Assembly (NCBI GenBank): GCA_027924585.1
Contig: BSBM01001719.1
Span: forward strand, 13,659,001-13,723,000
Source: Larix kaempferi
Lineage: Eukaryota > Streptophyta > Pinopsida > Pinales > Pinaceae
Length of the DNA stretch: 64,000 bases
Direction: 5' to 3'
Shown: positions 1-12,833 of the stretch, piece after piece
How the letters are laid out: every line of letters begins with the position of its first letter
How positions within the stretch are numbered: the first letter of the stretch is position 1
Translations under genes and position numbers: made by a program
The notes under the pieces: generated by a model
The model's input: only the letters and a program-made list of their open reading frames with translations
What the model was told of the DNA's origin: nothing
Database searches by the model: none

Positions 1-390
1 TTAAGATCTGAAAATTTTCCTAAACCAAGTCCCCACCTACTTTAAGAATAGAAGGAAATACGTACAAGTCAGTCAAAGTTACTTGGAGTTAACAGAAACT
101 GTGTGAAGCAGCATAAATACCATTGAAACATTAGCTGATGTCAAATTAATTTCATGCATTACAAAGTTTCCCTTAGTCTAGCTTATCTTCTAGTCGAAGG
201 GGTTCATACTGCAGGTTGCTCTGCTATAAGTCATAGCAAATACTAATAGTTAAAACCTAACAAAAACATTTCAAGCAATTTAAATTTTTCAGTATATTCA
301 TATCTAAGTATCTAAACCTGAAGAGACAAAAAGGAAAACTGCAAACAATGGATACAACCTATCCAAATATTTTGATGGTTTCTGACCTAC
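1..390 (-). other. Start of intron 11 of the host gene
   Basis: Non-coding AT-rich sequence downstream of the exon 11 donor. No further exon of the glycosyltransferase could be recognised here. Confidence 0.7.
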
Positions 391-572
391 CTGCAATTCC
401 CAGCATTAGTGGCATCACAAAATGACCAGAAATCCTCCTGTTGTAGGGCACTTATTTTTGAACTATGTCCTACATCTTTATCCATTCGTGCCCAAAAGTA
501 TACAGCATTTCCATGCCTTCCTGTGCGAACTGCATCGATCAATTCCTTTTCAGCAACTGTAGAAAGAGAAAC
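391..572 (-). CDS. Exon 11 of glycosyltransferase (last in window)
   Basis: It encodes 60 codons plus two bases after the acceptor GTGCACAG: VSLSTVAEKELIDAVRTGRH, then AVYFWARMDKD and EDFWSFCDATNAGNCR. The FWSFCD...GNCR block continues the conserved C-terminal region. The donor is TGCAG|GTAGGT, phase 2. The following exon(s) must lie left of position 1. Confidence 0.92.
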
Positions 573-1096
573 CTGTGCACGACAGTTTTGCAATTTCAGT
601 ATTAAAATGCACACAGCCAGTGCCCACCCGAGTAACACTTATCTATATTTCATAGAATGCATTGCTAAACTGCAATGCATATCGTTCCACTTGTTACATG
701 AATTAATTTGTTACAGCAAGGCCAAAATGAGCAGGTGTGCAACTATTGTATTTCCAGATCATAACTTCATTGAGACTCTGCACCTAGAAAATCAATACGT
801 TGATTTCTTTTAAAAATATTATCAAATGTGAAATGTATTGTATTGCAAATATCTTTATCATTGATTTCAAATCCTTTTTTTTTAATTTTACATATATAAT
901 GTGCTCTTTACCATTGTTTTTTCTTATATTTATCCATTGGCTGCATATTAATGACAACGTAGAGAGGATCAAAAGAAAGGAAAGCATGTACATTCTAACT
1001 AAAACAAAAGAAAGAAGAAAGAAAATAATGTTAATCTCCATGAATCACCAAAAATATTAAATGACACCAAAAAAATGCCCTTTTTATGCATCAAGT

Positions 1097-1352
1097 TGTT
1101 AGTTTTACACACACAAGCATGGACAGGAATACACATTAGAATGAGAAAGAGTGGATTCATTCATATCATTAGATGAAGCAATTTCTCACTCCATAGTAGG
1201 GGAGTACATTACGTAACTCCCAAATACCTAACTATTAACCACTGCATTAATTACTACATTAAATACTCCATTATTACATCACTTTATTAGTAAAACCTTA
1301 TTATATGTCTAGGTTCAAGTCTAGATTCAAAATATGACCATTATCGCTAACA
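1097..1352 (-). repeat. copia-1 3' LTR
   Basis: 256 bp with TG...CA ends, clearly homologous along its length to 19373-19638. The adjoining sequence at 1353 is the purine tract on the minus strand. Confidence 0.88.
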
Positions 1353-2306
1353 ATCTCCCATAGTGGCCATTTTACGTGCTTGTTCAAAACAAAAAGATAA
1401 AAGCTTTGGACAATCAAAACATTTGCAGTCCACAAGAGAAGATCTTCAAAACAGCCACTGTAAGTGAATTGTGTCTGGCAAGGTTGATGAAGTACAATTT
1501 ACATCCCCATCCTTTTCTCTAACCATTGACCCACCAGTCAGATGAGAGCCAATGTAGGATGAATAGTCAACGTTTCCACCATTGACATAGAACTTTTGTT
1601 CACTGAATTCACCTCCTCCACATCTTAGCAGTCCAACATATCAAAATTTTGTGTTTTCTTCTCTAAGGAAGCACTACCTCGTTTTAGCACTTCATGTTCA
1701 TCCTCCTTGAAGGTCTTATTGTTATGAATTACATCAGATAATGCATAATATACTTGTTGTTTGCCTTCTCTTTGCTAATTTGGACTTGTTTCAGCTGCAA
1801 CATCTTATAGGTTTTTATTTCTCGCAATATGTCTTACCTAATACCTCTCTGGCCTAGGCATTATGACTGAGTTTTCAATGAAACTACAACCATCTTTCTA
1901 CTGAACCAATCCTGCATTCTCAAATACTATCAACTAGAATAAAGCACGTTTTTCACCACCTATAGAAACCATCATTTTGCTAGAGAAAAGATATCACAAT
2001 AGTAATTTACAGCAGCAAACATAGGACAATATATCACTTCACATCAACCAACACACATTAGGAAGACCTAGAGAAAAGATACCAAACATATACCAACAAG
2101 TTTCAGCCCCCAGGGCACATTTTCCCAAGCATATACCAGATCTGAAATCACATTATTTACAACAGTGAATCTGCTCCATCTTTTAGATATATTCAAAATC
2201 ACTCAACAATTTAAGTGCTATGTTATATCAAATCAGAATGAACAACAAGTGCTAGAAATTACCCAATCAAAAATACAATGCAAGCAGAAAATCGAAGCTA
2301 GCTCAA

Positions 2307-2472
2307 AGAAATGAAGTACATGTATATACTCACAGAAATGAAGTACTAGTTTGATATATATATATATATATATATATCAAACTAGTACTTCATTTCTGTG
2401 AGTATATACAATGTACATGTACTTCATTTCTTCGATATATATATATATATATCGAAGAAATGAAGTACATGT
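2307..2472. repeat. Compound palindrome centred on two (TA)n tracts
   Basis: One arm (GAAATGAAGTACTAGTTTGA and outward) is inverted around a (TA)n centre near 2368. The right arm then re-inverts around a second (TA)n centre near 2442 (GTACATGTACTTCATTTCTTC and its complement). The order is arm, inverted arm, arm. Confidence 0.85.
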
Positions 2473-5199
2473 ACATACTCGCAGCTCATCACAAGCTGGT
2501 ACAATCTTCAAGCTCTCCAAAACGCTAGCTAGGGAAACTATGGAAACCCTAGTCATCACCAATGATCCACAACAAGCAAGCATCAACACCAACAAGTTCT
2601 CCTTGGTTTCAACAAGCTTGTAAACACAAGCTCTCCACACTAGCACAGTTGTCTTCCTTAGGGTTTGCAAACTCTAGCCATGTTGCATCACATAAGTACA
2701 TTGCAAGACAACCCTAGAACTAACCTCCATGTCTACATGTCCATCCTAGGCTTCGAATTCTGAAACCCTAGATATTCAACTTTGCATCAACACATACACC
2801 AAGACCTCCATAGAACATCAAGAATACAATAACCAAATCTTCTTCATCACACCAAGCTCAAGACTCATCAATCTCATCTCCATGATCTTACCCTAGTCTT
2901 ACATCCCAAAAGAACAAGGGCCCAAAACAATGTAAGGCGTTAGCTCCACTCTCCATGTCATCTACTAGGGTAAGATCCACAAAAACCATCATCACCTCCA
3001 ACATCGTGTTCTTCTCTAGGGTTTATATGCAATGAACAAACCCTAGCATCTCACAAGAGCCATCTCTCCAAGAACATCCAAGAGGTCACTCTTTCTCTTC
3101 TCCTAGGGTTTCCTCATGAACCCTCACATCTCCAAGATGAGTTAAAAGAAGAGTAAAATGATGATAATGAATACAAAATCTCTCCCTTCCCTTGTATATA
3201 TACAAGAGGTGTGGGAAGTGCTACCTCCGAAACTAACACTCTTCCACGATCAAGGACAAGTGGACCCAAATGAAATATGTGGACCTAAATATGATAGGTG
3301 GACCTAGTGGACACAGTGCTATGATTGGCAACTCTTCAAGTAAGTACACCCACTGTCACCTCGATGTAACCCCCATCCTCTTTAGACCTTGCTCCTTTGG
3401 CCCACAGGGGGCTCCCGGAAACGATGATAAGGATAGACCTGTAAGAAACACAATAGAAATTCAATGAAGCATTCACCAAGGAGATAGGTGACAACACTCT
3501 AATAGAAAGGTGAATTTTGGATTAAACCCCAAAAGCTAACAATCTTCACCCTCCTTGAGTGTCTTCTTCTTATGAATTATAGTATATAATGCATAATATA
3601 CATGTTGGTTGCCTTCTCTTCTTTGTTCATTTGGACTTCTTTCAACGGCAACATCTTCTAGGTCTTCATTTCTCATGATCTATCTCACCTAACACCTCTC
3701 TAAACTAGGCATTATGGCTGAGTTTTTGGTGAAATTACAGCCATTTTTCTCTTCAATTCTCAACTTCATTCAACTGAATAAACATTGCTCTCTTCAATTC
3801 TCAATGCATAGCAACCATCTTTTTGCAATTCTTATCAACAATAAAACATTATTGCTGAAATTTGTATCTAAGTGTGGGCTATGCTTCACTATACTACATA
3901 TTGAAGGTAGAATTTTCTCCAAATAAGGAACATAACAAACATCTTTAATCATCACCTTCTTTTAACTGTTAGATGAAGTAGGACATTTCCCTTTCCTCTA
4001 ATTCCATATTCTTTGCTGCCACTCAACACTACAGAAATAGATTCAATTTTATCCTCTACATAATTAGCTTACCAATCAATATTGTTAGTAAAATGTGTAT
4101 ATGCTTTTGAATCAACGTACCGATCATCCTTACCGCTCTTTGAATCCTTGTTTCTAGCCATGAACACTTAGAACTCTTCTACTCGTTGTGTTCAGCCACA
4201 TTAACCTATTTCTTTCTGAATTGATCATTGAAAGAATGCTTTTGGTTGTACTTTTCATCCTGTTACCCCTCAGCATGTAGGGGTGACTTGATGATCATTG
4301 CCTATGTGATCTCCCATTGCATCTAATAGAGATCTATGGTTTGACCATGAATATTTTTTGTCAAAGACACCTTCAGCTTGCTCAGTCCATGATGATATGT
4401 GCCAGAGATCGATGGGGACGTTTAATTGACACCAATGTTATGACATATTCTCTCTATTTGACTCATATTAAATGCTTTCTTGTGTGTGGACATGACCATA
4501 GGGGGTCGATGGTGTTACTCTATAATGGATCATGTATCCTAGATTGTTGTCTCATAGATAAAGATGCATAATGGTGTGGTTATAATTCTTCATTAGATTA
4601 AGTGTATTACCTTGCAGCTTAGGTGTATCCCTAGGAATTTAAGTGTGACACTCATTTCAATTCATTCACAGCATTTTACCTAGCCATTTTTCACCATATG
4701 TCATTTCACTAGCCATTTCACCCAATTACATCATGTCCACCTTTCACAATTAGCTTATCATATGTCATGTTCTAAGGTCTCTATACTATTCCTATGTATG
4801 GTACCTAAGTCAAAGTCAATGAGTCAAAGTACTCTAGGGAAAATGTAGCTAAATGATAAATATTGTATGTGTGAGCAATACCTTCTTACAAAAAATCCAG
4901 GTTCCCTATGTCCTAGGTTATCAAATCCAACTCTAAAGCAAAGGAACTAAAAAATAAAAATAAAAAGGGATCAAAAAATAGAGGCGCGAGGAAAGGGTAA
5001 CTCAAGAAAAATCTCTCCCTTTTAAGGCACACATGTGGAAGAAAAATCATTAGCCCCTAGCTCTTGAAAACTAAGGGGTGGACCTAAAACTCGATCACAT
5101 TTCTATGATAGTTAATTTGCGAAGACATCATTCTAACTTCACATTCATTTCATCACTCTCGCCTTACTTAGAAACTTAGGAAATACCCTTAGTCTTAAG

Positions 5200-6411
5200 G
5201 GTGTAACATGAAAATATGGATCAATTATAGTCGCACCATAGTAATTCTAAGGTTATTGGGATAATTAATCAAAAGTGAGTGAGCTAATTAGAAAAGTGGA
5301 CTTGAAAGCCTTTTATGTTAATATTTTGCATATTAGATAGTATTTTTCCAGAGTCATATATTATATTGTCTAACACTTGGTAGATTCTCTATAGTTGACT
5401 CGATGTCCCTTCCTAGATGATGCAACCCCTTCTTCATGCACACATGGGAAACTTGAGGCATGTTGGCACATGTGAGAGAGGGCCAACCCTTTTTCATGAT
5501 ATTTGGATGAGTTGACATGAGCTTTGACTTCTTGAGGAGTTGGTTGCACATTTCCTTGGAGTGCTCTAGGGTTTTTGACTTGCCTTGTACCCTTGAGACA
5601 CATGGCATCTACATTGACAAGGACACTCCACAATTTGAGGATTATTCCATTCACTTGCTGACGCTTCTTGATGGTACATAGCACATTGGAGACCTCACCT
5701 AGCTCACAATGCCACTTTTCTTGGAGCACTTAGCATTCATTGATTGGTTGTTAGAGGTTGACCCTATTATGAGGAGCTCAACACATTATTTTATGCATTT
5801 TTATGAGGGTTCACTCCTTTGTAGTGGTTGATTGGTCAAAACCTAGGGTATTGGCCTAGCATTTACTCATTTTAACCATATCTCTTCTTATGTATTATTC
5901 AACCTATTCTAGAGGTGTGCCCCCTTCCACATGGTCAAATTAGTTGGGGTTTTGGAGTTAGGGTTTTGGTATTTCGACAATGTAATGAGGTTTTTTATTA
6001 TTTGTTTATTGAGGAGTTAATTGGTTTCTCTTCCTATATAAGAGATCCTCCTCTCATTGTAATCTTTGTTAGAACTTGTGGAGAATAAACTCTTTTACTA
6101 TTTCCTTAGTTCTCTTGGATTGAAGCTTATGGGTGTTTATTGAAGAATTGCATTTTAGGATTTGATGCTTGGTGCTCTAATCATGGATGCTATCTCCAAT
6201 TGTTGATCTTGGGTAAGTGTTTGGTAAACTCTTTGCCTCTACTTAGAATGTTTGTCATTTGTTATTATTAGTTAGCATGAACTCTACATTTGATGTATGT
6301 TACTTTAGTTTTCCTTGTGGCAAGCCCTCTATGTATGTAGGATCATTGGACATCACAACTTTTGAATTCTCCTTGGAAAATTGTTTAAATTGGTTTGGTA
6401 TCAAAGACTAT
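5200..6411 (+). mobile_element. Probable plus-strand LTR with primer site
   Basis: A TATA box CCTATATAAGAG near 6032 is followed by AATAAAC near 6085, and TGGTATCAAAGAC (about 6399-6411) resembles a tRNA-Met primer site, as at the LTR/interior junction of an element. The left edge (TGTAACATG near 5207) is a guess, and no partner LTR or target duplication was found. Confidence 0.35.
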
Positions 6412-7179
6412 ATTAAGGTTTGAGCTTTTCAAACCCTCATACTCTTTGATCACCACTTTCCCTCAATTTTCCTTTAGACACCATTTTCCCAAACTAATGA
6501 ACTAGGCACTAGTCACAACTCATAAGCCACTTAAAAATAATTCATCGAGAATTATTTGCTTTTAAAAAAATCTGGAAATTTTAGTCGCTTTCACAAGACT
6601 AATCAATCTTTAATTTGTTGCAACTCATGGTAACAATATATTATACAATTCTGTCTTTTTCGTTTTTATTCATTAATTTTCTGCTCTAAAACAAAAAATT
6701 TATTCATTTTTAAGGACAAATTTATGGGTTGATAATTCAGATTTAAAGGCAACTTCTATCTTCAGATTTTTCCATTGTTTTAGTCTAGATCATTTTTCAT
6801 GTTTTTAATCTATTTTTAGGCTATTACTTGCAGTTGTTATAAACCATTTAATTAACTTAAAGAATACATTTTTTGTGGTTATAAACATCTATCAAATTGC
6901 TTCTTAATTCTGGAATTGTCTTAGGTAATTTGATCTTGTTCTATTGGCAAAGTCAGCTTTAGAACAAGCGCTAAAATTGATTAACTGAAAACATTTTCTA
7001 GGATGTTATTTCAGACTTGGCATGCAATTTTCCTTTATGATTTAATTTCCTTTTGTTTCAATTTCACAACTTCTAGAGGGTTGGATGCAAAATATGCAAT
7101 TTTACAATTAAGTTGTTGGTTGCAAAATATGCAATTTTACTCTCAAGTTATACAATCACTACATTTTACACTTTAGATC

Positions 7180-10100
7180 TGTCACCAACTGAGTTGCACT
7201 ACAGTTGGACTTCAGTGAGCCGCCAGTATTTAACATTTACTTGTGCCTTTTTCAGAGTTCAGAAGTTCCAAGTTTGGCCTGTTCAGGGCCCCTTTTTAAT
7301 GTTTTGTAATGCATGACCATGCCCCACGGGGTTTGTAATAAGTGTACTAGCATGGTGGTTTTTGAGTGACTCGGTTCCCTAGGATTTAACAACCAAAGAA
7401 GGTATTATTTATCTTTCAAAGGAGTTTTTTCCCTTGTCGATTATGCTTTGCCTTTAGCCTAGTATAATCGATGAGTTTTTCTCCTGCACCTCCAAAGCTA
7501 GAATGTCCAAAGTGGGGGTTAGGCCTTAAGGGATTATTAGAGCCCATTTCATAACGTTTATAAACATGCTAGGCGCTAATTTTTTGTCGTTTGGTCATGT
7601 ACTAGGTCCCCCTGAAGTTTCAGTCAATTTCGACAAAAAATAATTTTTCGCATTTTTAAGCCATTTATTAAAAAATTTCAAAAAGGTGATAAAAGTGGGA
7701 TCTAGAGTCGGATTTTGGCGCAAGGATGCTTGTTTTCAAGCTCATAGCATCCTCCTTACCACGGTACCCAGTTTTCCTATGTTTCGGGTGATCGAAAACC
7801 CCCGTGAAGCAGTTTTTCCTATCAGAGCTATAAAGTGGCACTTTAGTGCTAAAGATGCATCAAAATGAACATGGCCAAATAATTAAAATATTTAAAAAAA
7901 ACGAATTTGGCACATGCCAAATGACATGGCATAAGTCAAATTGCATGAGCGACTATATGCAAGGGACAAAGCATGTACTAAAATCAATTTTTAAAGGTGG
8001 GCGAATCATTTTATTTCCAAATTCACGTGGGGCCAACCAACCTCTCCTCATGGCCATACGGATTTGATGGTGGGTAATTTCATGGTGGGGGCATCGCCTT
8101 AATTGTGAGATGGAAACCATTTAGTTTGTATCTCATTTAAAATCCAATCAACGTGGCATGAAAGTCAAACTCATACACGCTCACGTGGGCAACCGTACGG
8201 ATCTGTGTTGTGCGAATTGGTTTGTCAAATGGTGGGTGCCTACACCATAGTGAGGTGGCACCACATATGGTTAAGTTGCCATTTAATTCATCCAATCAAA
8301 ACTCTTCAACTCTTCATACGAAAAGCTCATTCAAAGTATGGAAACATCACTTGCTCTCTTTGCCTCATGCGTGAGCAACTTTCACAAGTAAGCAACTTCC
8401 ATTTCAAAGAGCTTTTGTCCAAGTGAATGGTGCTTCTTCATTGGTCATGAGTTGCCTTGCTCTACAAACTAGGAGCTTTGTCTCCTTAGGGTTTTGCGCC
8501 CTAGCTCACTCTCCTTGTGCTATATATCGAGGAGCTTGGCTCCATTGTAAATGATCTGAAGGAGGAACCTCTGCTCTTGTATTGTTGTATTATTTATGTG
8601 TTCTTGAGAATAAAGTTAAGGCTTTGGAGGCTATGTTGTGGACTTGTGTCAAATGTGTGGATGTCTAATGCTTTAAACCCCATGGAGGTAATTTGTGTCT
8701 CTTCATAAGCTTTGTTTATTGTTCGGATTCATGCTGACCTTTGAAGGAAATTTACTATTTCAGTAGGGTAAAGAATAGAATCTATATTTTATTCTTTATT
8801 ATCAATTATATGAAGCATATGTTAAACATTGTTCATATCTTGTTTGAATGTCCATGTTTCAGTTTATCTTTTGTATGATTTATATAGGTATCTTTTAATC
8901 TGCTTGTGCAAGGTTTGTTGTGAGGTTTCTTACAGGTAATCAGATCTCGTTGAGAAGGCATACATGCTAGTCTGCCAATTTTTGAAGTCATAAAAAAGGA
9001 AGCGTAGTCCCTCGCGTGGTCACTTGCAAGTGGTCTCCATTTGCCCAATCTTTCTCACTCAAAACCGGTTATATCCCCTTCGTTCAAACTTTCATTATAA
9101 ATTTCTTGGTTACTTGTTCTAATTGCTATTTAGATCTAATTTGAAATAAGTAGATCAAATGCTATTTCATTAATGATATATAATTTCGAAAGTCTAAATC
9201 TTATTATACATTAAGTGAAAGTATCTTCCTTGAGTTTGCATCTAACATTCTCGAAAAATCTAGATTTGATAAGGAAGAATTGTTTACTAAAGATTTATTT
9301 GGCATCCTAGGCCCATTGCATTTGGCTTGCACCTTGAAAGAGGGCAGCCAAAGATCCTAGCAAGGAAAGCTCCCTAGCTTGTCTTACTAGTTACCTTTTG
9401 TCTCATTTCATTGCATCTTTTAGATTCTTTTTTAGACTTAGTTTGCATTCAGAATAAGGGTAAGCTCTTACTTGTTTTTACTTTTTAGGCATTTCATAAG
9501 CTTTTTTGCTCGCTGGTTTTTTGGTTCTGCATATCAGAAGTTAGTTTCAAAAATCATTTAAAGATTCGAAAAGTTGCCCAAAAACACGTTTTTTGCATAC
9601 TAGTTGCATTAGTTTTAATTTTGACAGTTTGTAGCATTGTCAGAACACTCTTAAAGTGTTCTGATTATCATTTTCTAACCAACTTAGATCGTTGATCTGT
9701 TTTGATTTCATAACAGGTTGGAGTAAGAAAACACATAAAATTTTGCATTTGGAACTTCCAGAATAATCCAGAGACCTAGTTTCAAGCACTGTTTCGTTTG
9801 TCTCTTAAATTGTAAACTGACTTGTTCCCTAAGCATAAAGGGCAAGCAGTTTTCTATTTCAAGTTTCGTATTGTAAATCAAAAAAATAAAAAGAGCACAG
9901 CAGGCAATTCCAGCGCCTGACCCCAATCCCCCCAGGGGGATTCACACCTTTTTTCATTTTTTTTTATTTTTCGCAACTTTTTCTAATATTTCGTTTTAGA
10001 TTAGTTTCATTTGAGCAGTAGTAATTAAACAACTCACTCAAGCACACAACGTCCTCCGAGGACCCGTTTATCATTTTGTCATATGCTTTTGTGTTTTATT

Positions 10101-10935
10101 CAATTATTATTTTGTTCTTAAAATTTAATCCTAAAATTAACCCCCCTTGCTTTATTCTTGGGGTTTAGTGTAGATTAATCATCCACTCACGCATTTTAAT
10201 AAAAAGAACAACGCCCCAAACCCAGAGTATGCTCTTGACTACTGCAGCTTAGTCGGAACAGTTGGCTCAATCAGAAACGGGTGCAAGGTACTTAGTTTTA
10301 ATAGGACAATCCATTAGAATCGAATCCTAAGAACTCGGGAGGTTGCATGGACTGAATCCACAGAGTCAGCAAGTTCTTAAGCCGGTTCATCCGCGCCTGG
10401 TTGGACACTTGGTAAGGTTGCTAGAGCACTCAGTTCGAAGGTTAAGTTTCTTTTGGGCCAAACCAAGAATTAACCCACTCCTTAATCCACTCATTTAATA
10501 ATCATAAAATTTACCAACTGAGACACTGCAATACTTTCACTGAGACTACACAACAACAATTGCAAGCATTTTTACATTCTTGGCACTGGTCTTTAATTTT
10601 CCATGTTTTAAGTTTCAATCATAAATGTCGTGAATGCTTATCTATCTTGTGTTGGGGTTAATCAATTGATTTAATTTGCAAGCAGTGCTTAGTTGTTAAT
10701 TTTATCATCTCATCATCTTTTAACTCCTAGAACAGACTTTTTCTTTGTTATAGATTAAAAGCCTTAGTTTATTTTTCATAAGGACTACCCCCCTTGGCTT
10801 CGCTAGGAGTAAGCCTAGACGGAGGAGTCAAGTAATCAAGTGACAACACTTGACTCTCACTTGCCCCCAAGGATACATCGAGCGGCTTGAAGGTTTCTTG
10901 CCGCGTTCCCCCCAGGTGTGTATTAGGCGGCAGCA
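7180..10935 (+). mobile_element. Solo giant LTR A (3756 bp)
   Basis: It begins TGTCACCAACT and ends GGCGGCAGCA. It is flanked by a perfect 5-bp duplication AGATC (7175-7179 and 10936-10940) with no interior sequence, so it is a solo LTR. TATATATC at 8521 and AATAAAG at 8609-8615 put the promoter and poly(A) signal near the middle, leaving about 2.3 kb of U5-like sequence. Near the 3' end are two hairpins (10798-10824 and 10837-10852) shared with copies B, C and the Tat-like element at 50 kb. It is antisense to the host gene. Confidence 0.9.
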
Positions 10936-11005
10936 AGATCCAAGGATTACATGGGAACAATTCACTTTTGAACATTCTTAGCATTCTCATGTCATTAGCT
11001 TACAT

Positions 11006-12158
11006 TAGTGTTTTAAAAATTGGTCAACTAGAAACCGAAACCACCGAGTTGACTAGTTCAACCCTCATCAATTTCAAACCGATACAAAACTCGGCCTAGA
11101 GGCCGATTTGGTGCCGAACTAGCCGAGTTAGACCTTGACTCGGACGGTTCGGCACCAAACTAGCCTCAAACCGACCGATTCCACATTACCCGATCGAGTT
11201 ATTCCAATAATGCCCAGACACAGATGTTTAAAAAAAATATCACCAGTTTTGTACTAGTGACAGTAAAGTCAGTAATATTGAATGGTAATGTTAAATTCGT
11301 AAAGTAAAAAGATAAGGAGAACTTCACTTTTACTTAAATTTTTAAAATTACCATTAATTGTTTCAGGATGTTTGTGAGTGGTTCCAATCTCATCGGACTT
11401 CATATGCAAAAAGTAGGAATTTAGATCCCATTCAGAATTGAACAGACTTGATAGTTTTCAGGATTTTAAGATTGCAACGTTTCCACTGGATTCTATCATG
11501 TATGATAATATGAGGGTAAGGGATTGGAATTTAATCAAGCACATCTACTCTCTTTGTGCCTTGATGTTGGTAGTGTTGATGCCTGATTGTTGAAGTTGAT
11601 TGAACTCCTTTATCATGACCTTAATAAAAATGTACCTTTCAGTCAAGCAAAATTACTTATTAAGCGAGCGAAGCTTTTTTACCTTTATTTTAACGCTTGG
11701 ATTAGGAAGTTTCATAAAAATTGTGGGGTGTTGACTAATGTCTTTGGAGGATCAACTTCGAGATTCGAGGTAGAGGCAAGGGCTAGAGCCTAGAGGAGGG
11801 AGGAACAAGGTGATATTGATGAATATGATTCCAATATAGGCAATGATTTTGATGATTATGTATTTTCAATTTTGATTCAGATATGTATCACTTGGTGCCA
11901 TTTTGATATATTCACCCTTACATGAGTAGACTCCGCATATTTTGTCTCTAATTGTTTGGAATCATAGCTTGGAATGTTAAATATTTTTTTCATTAAAATT
12001 GTAAAATTTTATGTATTTTTTGATAGTTCGAGTTATTGAAATCAAACCGCTCCAATTCATTGTCGGTTCTAGTTCCGGTCCGAGTTGACCTCGACCAGTT
12101 CAACTCCCAATTCTGAGTTTTAAAACAATGGCTCCCAGTTCTGAGTTTTAAAACAATG
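11006..12158. mobile_element. Non-autonomous hAT element with 8-bp TSD
   Basis: An 8-bp duplication GCTTACAT (10998-11005 and 12159-12166) flanks inverted ends TAGTGTTTTAAAA and CATTGTTTTAAAA. About 11220-11620 is homologous to 27740-28110 near the hAT transposase relic in intron 6, so it is a derivative of the same family. No intact transposase reading frame remains. Confidence 0.85.
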
Positions 12159-12833
12159 GCTTACATAACTCAAGATTAGATCTAATTATTGGCAATCCAT
12201 TGCTTTCATCCACTTTTCACTTTCACATATTTTTAAGGGTTTAAGCAATCTTTTATTTCCACATTCTATTTCAGATTTGGAAGTTCAAGCACTCTTAATA
12301 CATATTACTTTCTCTTGCACTTTCAAAACACCATAAATCATAAATTTGGGTTAACATTTGGAATTTATTGATTTACATTTCTTCTCACATTATTTGGTTA
12401 AAAGCAATTCAATTGTAATAACTCTAAGGATTTACTTTTATTTGGTTATTATAGCTCTCTTTACAAATCTAGAACCAATGTGCAATGTTCTCAGGAGCAA
12501 GTCTTTACTTTCCTAAATTTCCTCAAAAGCACTTGCACAACTTCTTTAAATTCCATCATTTGTCAATTAACTGCAAGCACATTTCACATCCTCCATAGTT
12601 GATGTTTTGCAATCTAAGTAACACTAAAATACTGTTAAATCATCAAATATTTAGTTGTCCTAGGGAATCCCCTCTTGTGATTGGATCTTCATCCAAGTCA
12701 CTAGTGAAGAGAAGTTGTTGTCTAGGTGACAGTGGAAACACTTCCATAGTTGCACATAGCTACACCCTGGTGAAGACCTTGCACTTTAATGGTGCTAGTT
12801 TTTTTGGCAACACATCCCACAACAGCTTCCTGC

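Larger units (their letters stand above)
1353..7174 (-). other. Decayed interior of copia-1 with unresolved insertions
   Basis: No intact coding sequence. Sequence at about 1690-1930 recurs, diverged, at about 3535-3770, so pol 3' regions of two related copia copies seem to be present. The segment from about 2480 to 3531 looks like part of another minus-strand LTR: at 3531 it ends GCTAACA, next to a purine tract (minus strand GGAGGGTGAAGAT), and it has a TATA-like TGTATATATACA at about 3193. From about 4600 to 5200 I see nothing recognisable. Confidence 0.4.

Noticed and set aside
409-813. 134-codon plus-strand open frame overlapping exon 11
   Set aside because: It is the antisense shadow of exon 11, whose protein is strongly conserved.
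2480-3180. Repeated CCCTAG/CTAGGGTTT words, telomere-like
   Set aside because: They are scattered single words, not tandem TTTAGGG arrays; the region looks like part of an LTR.
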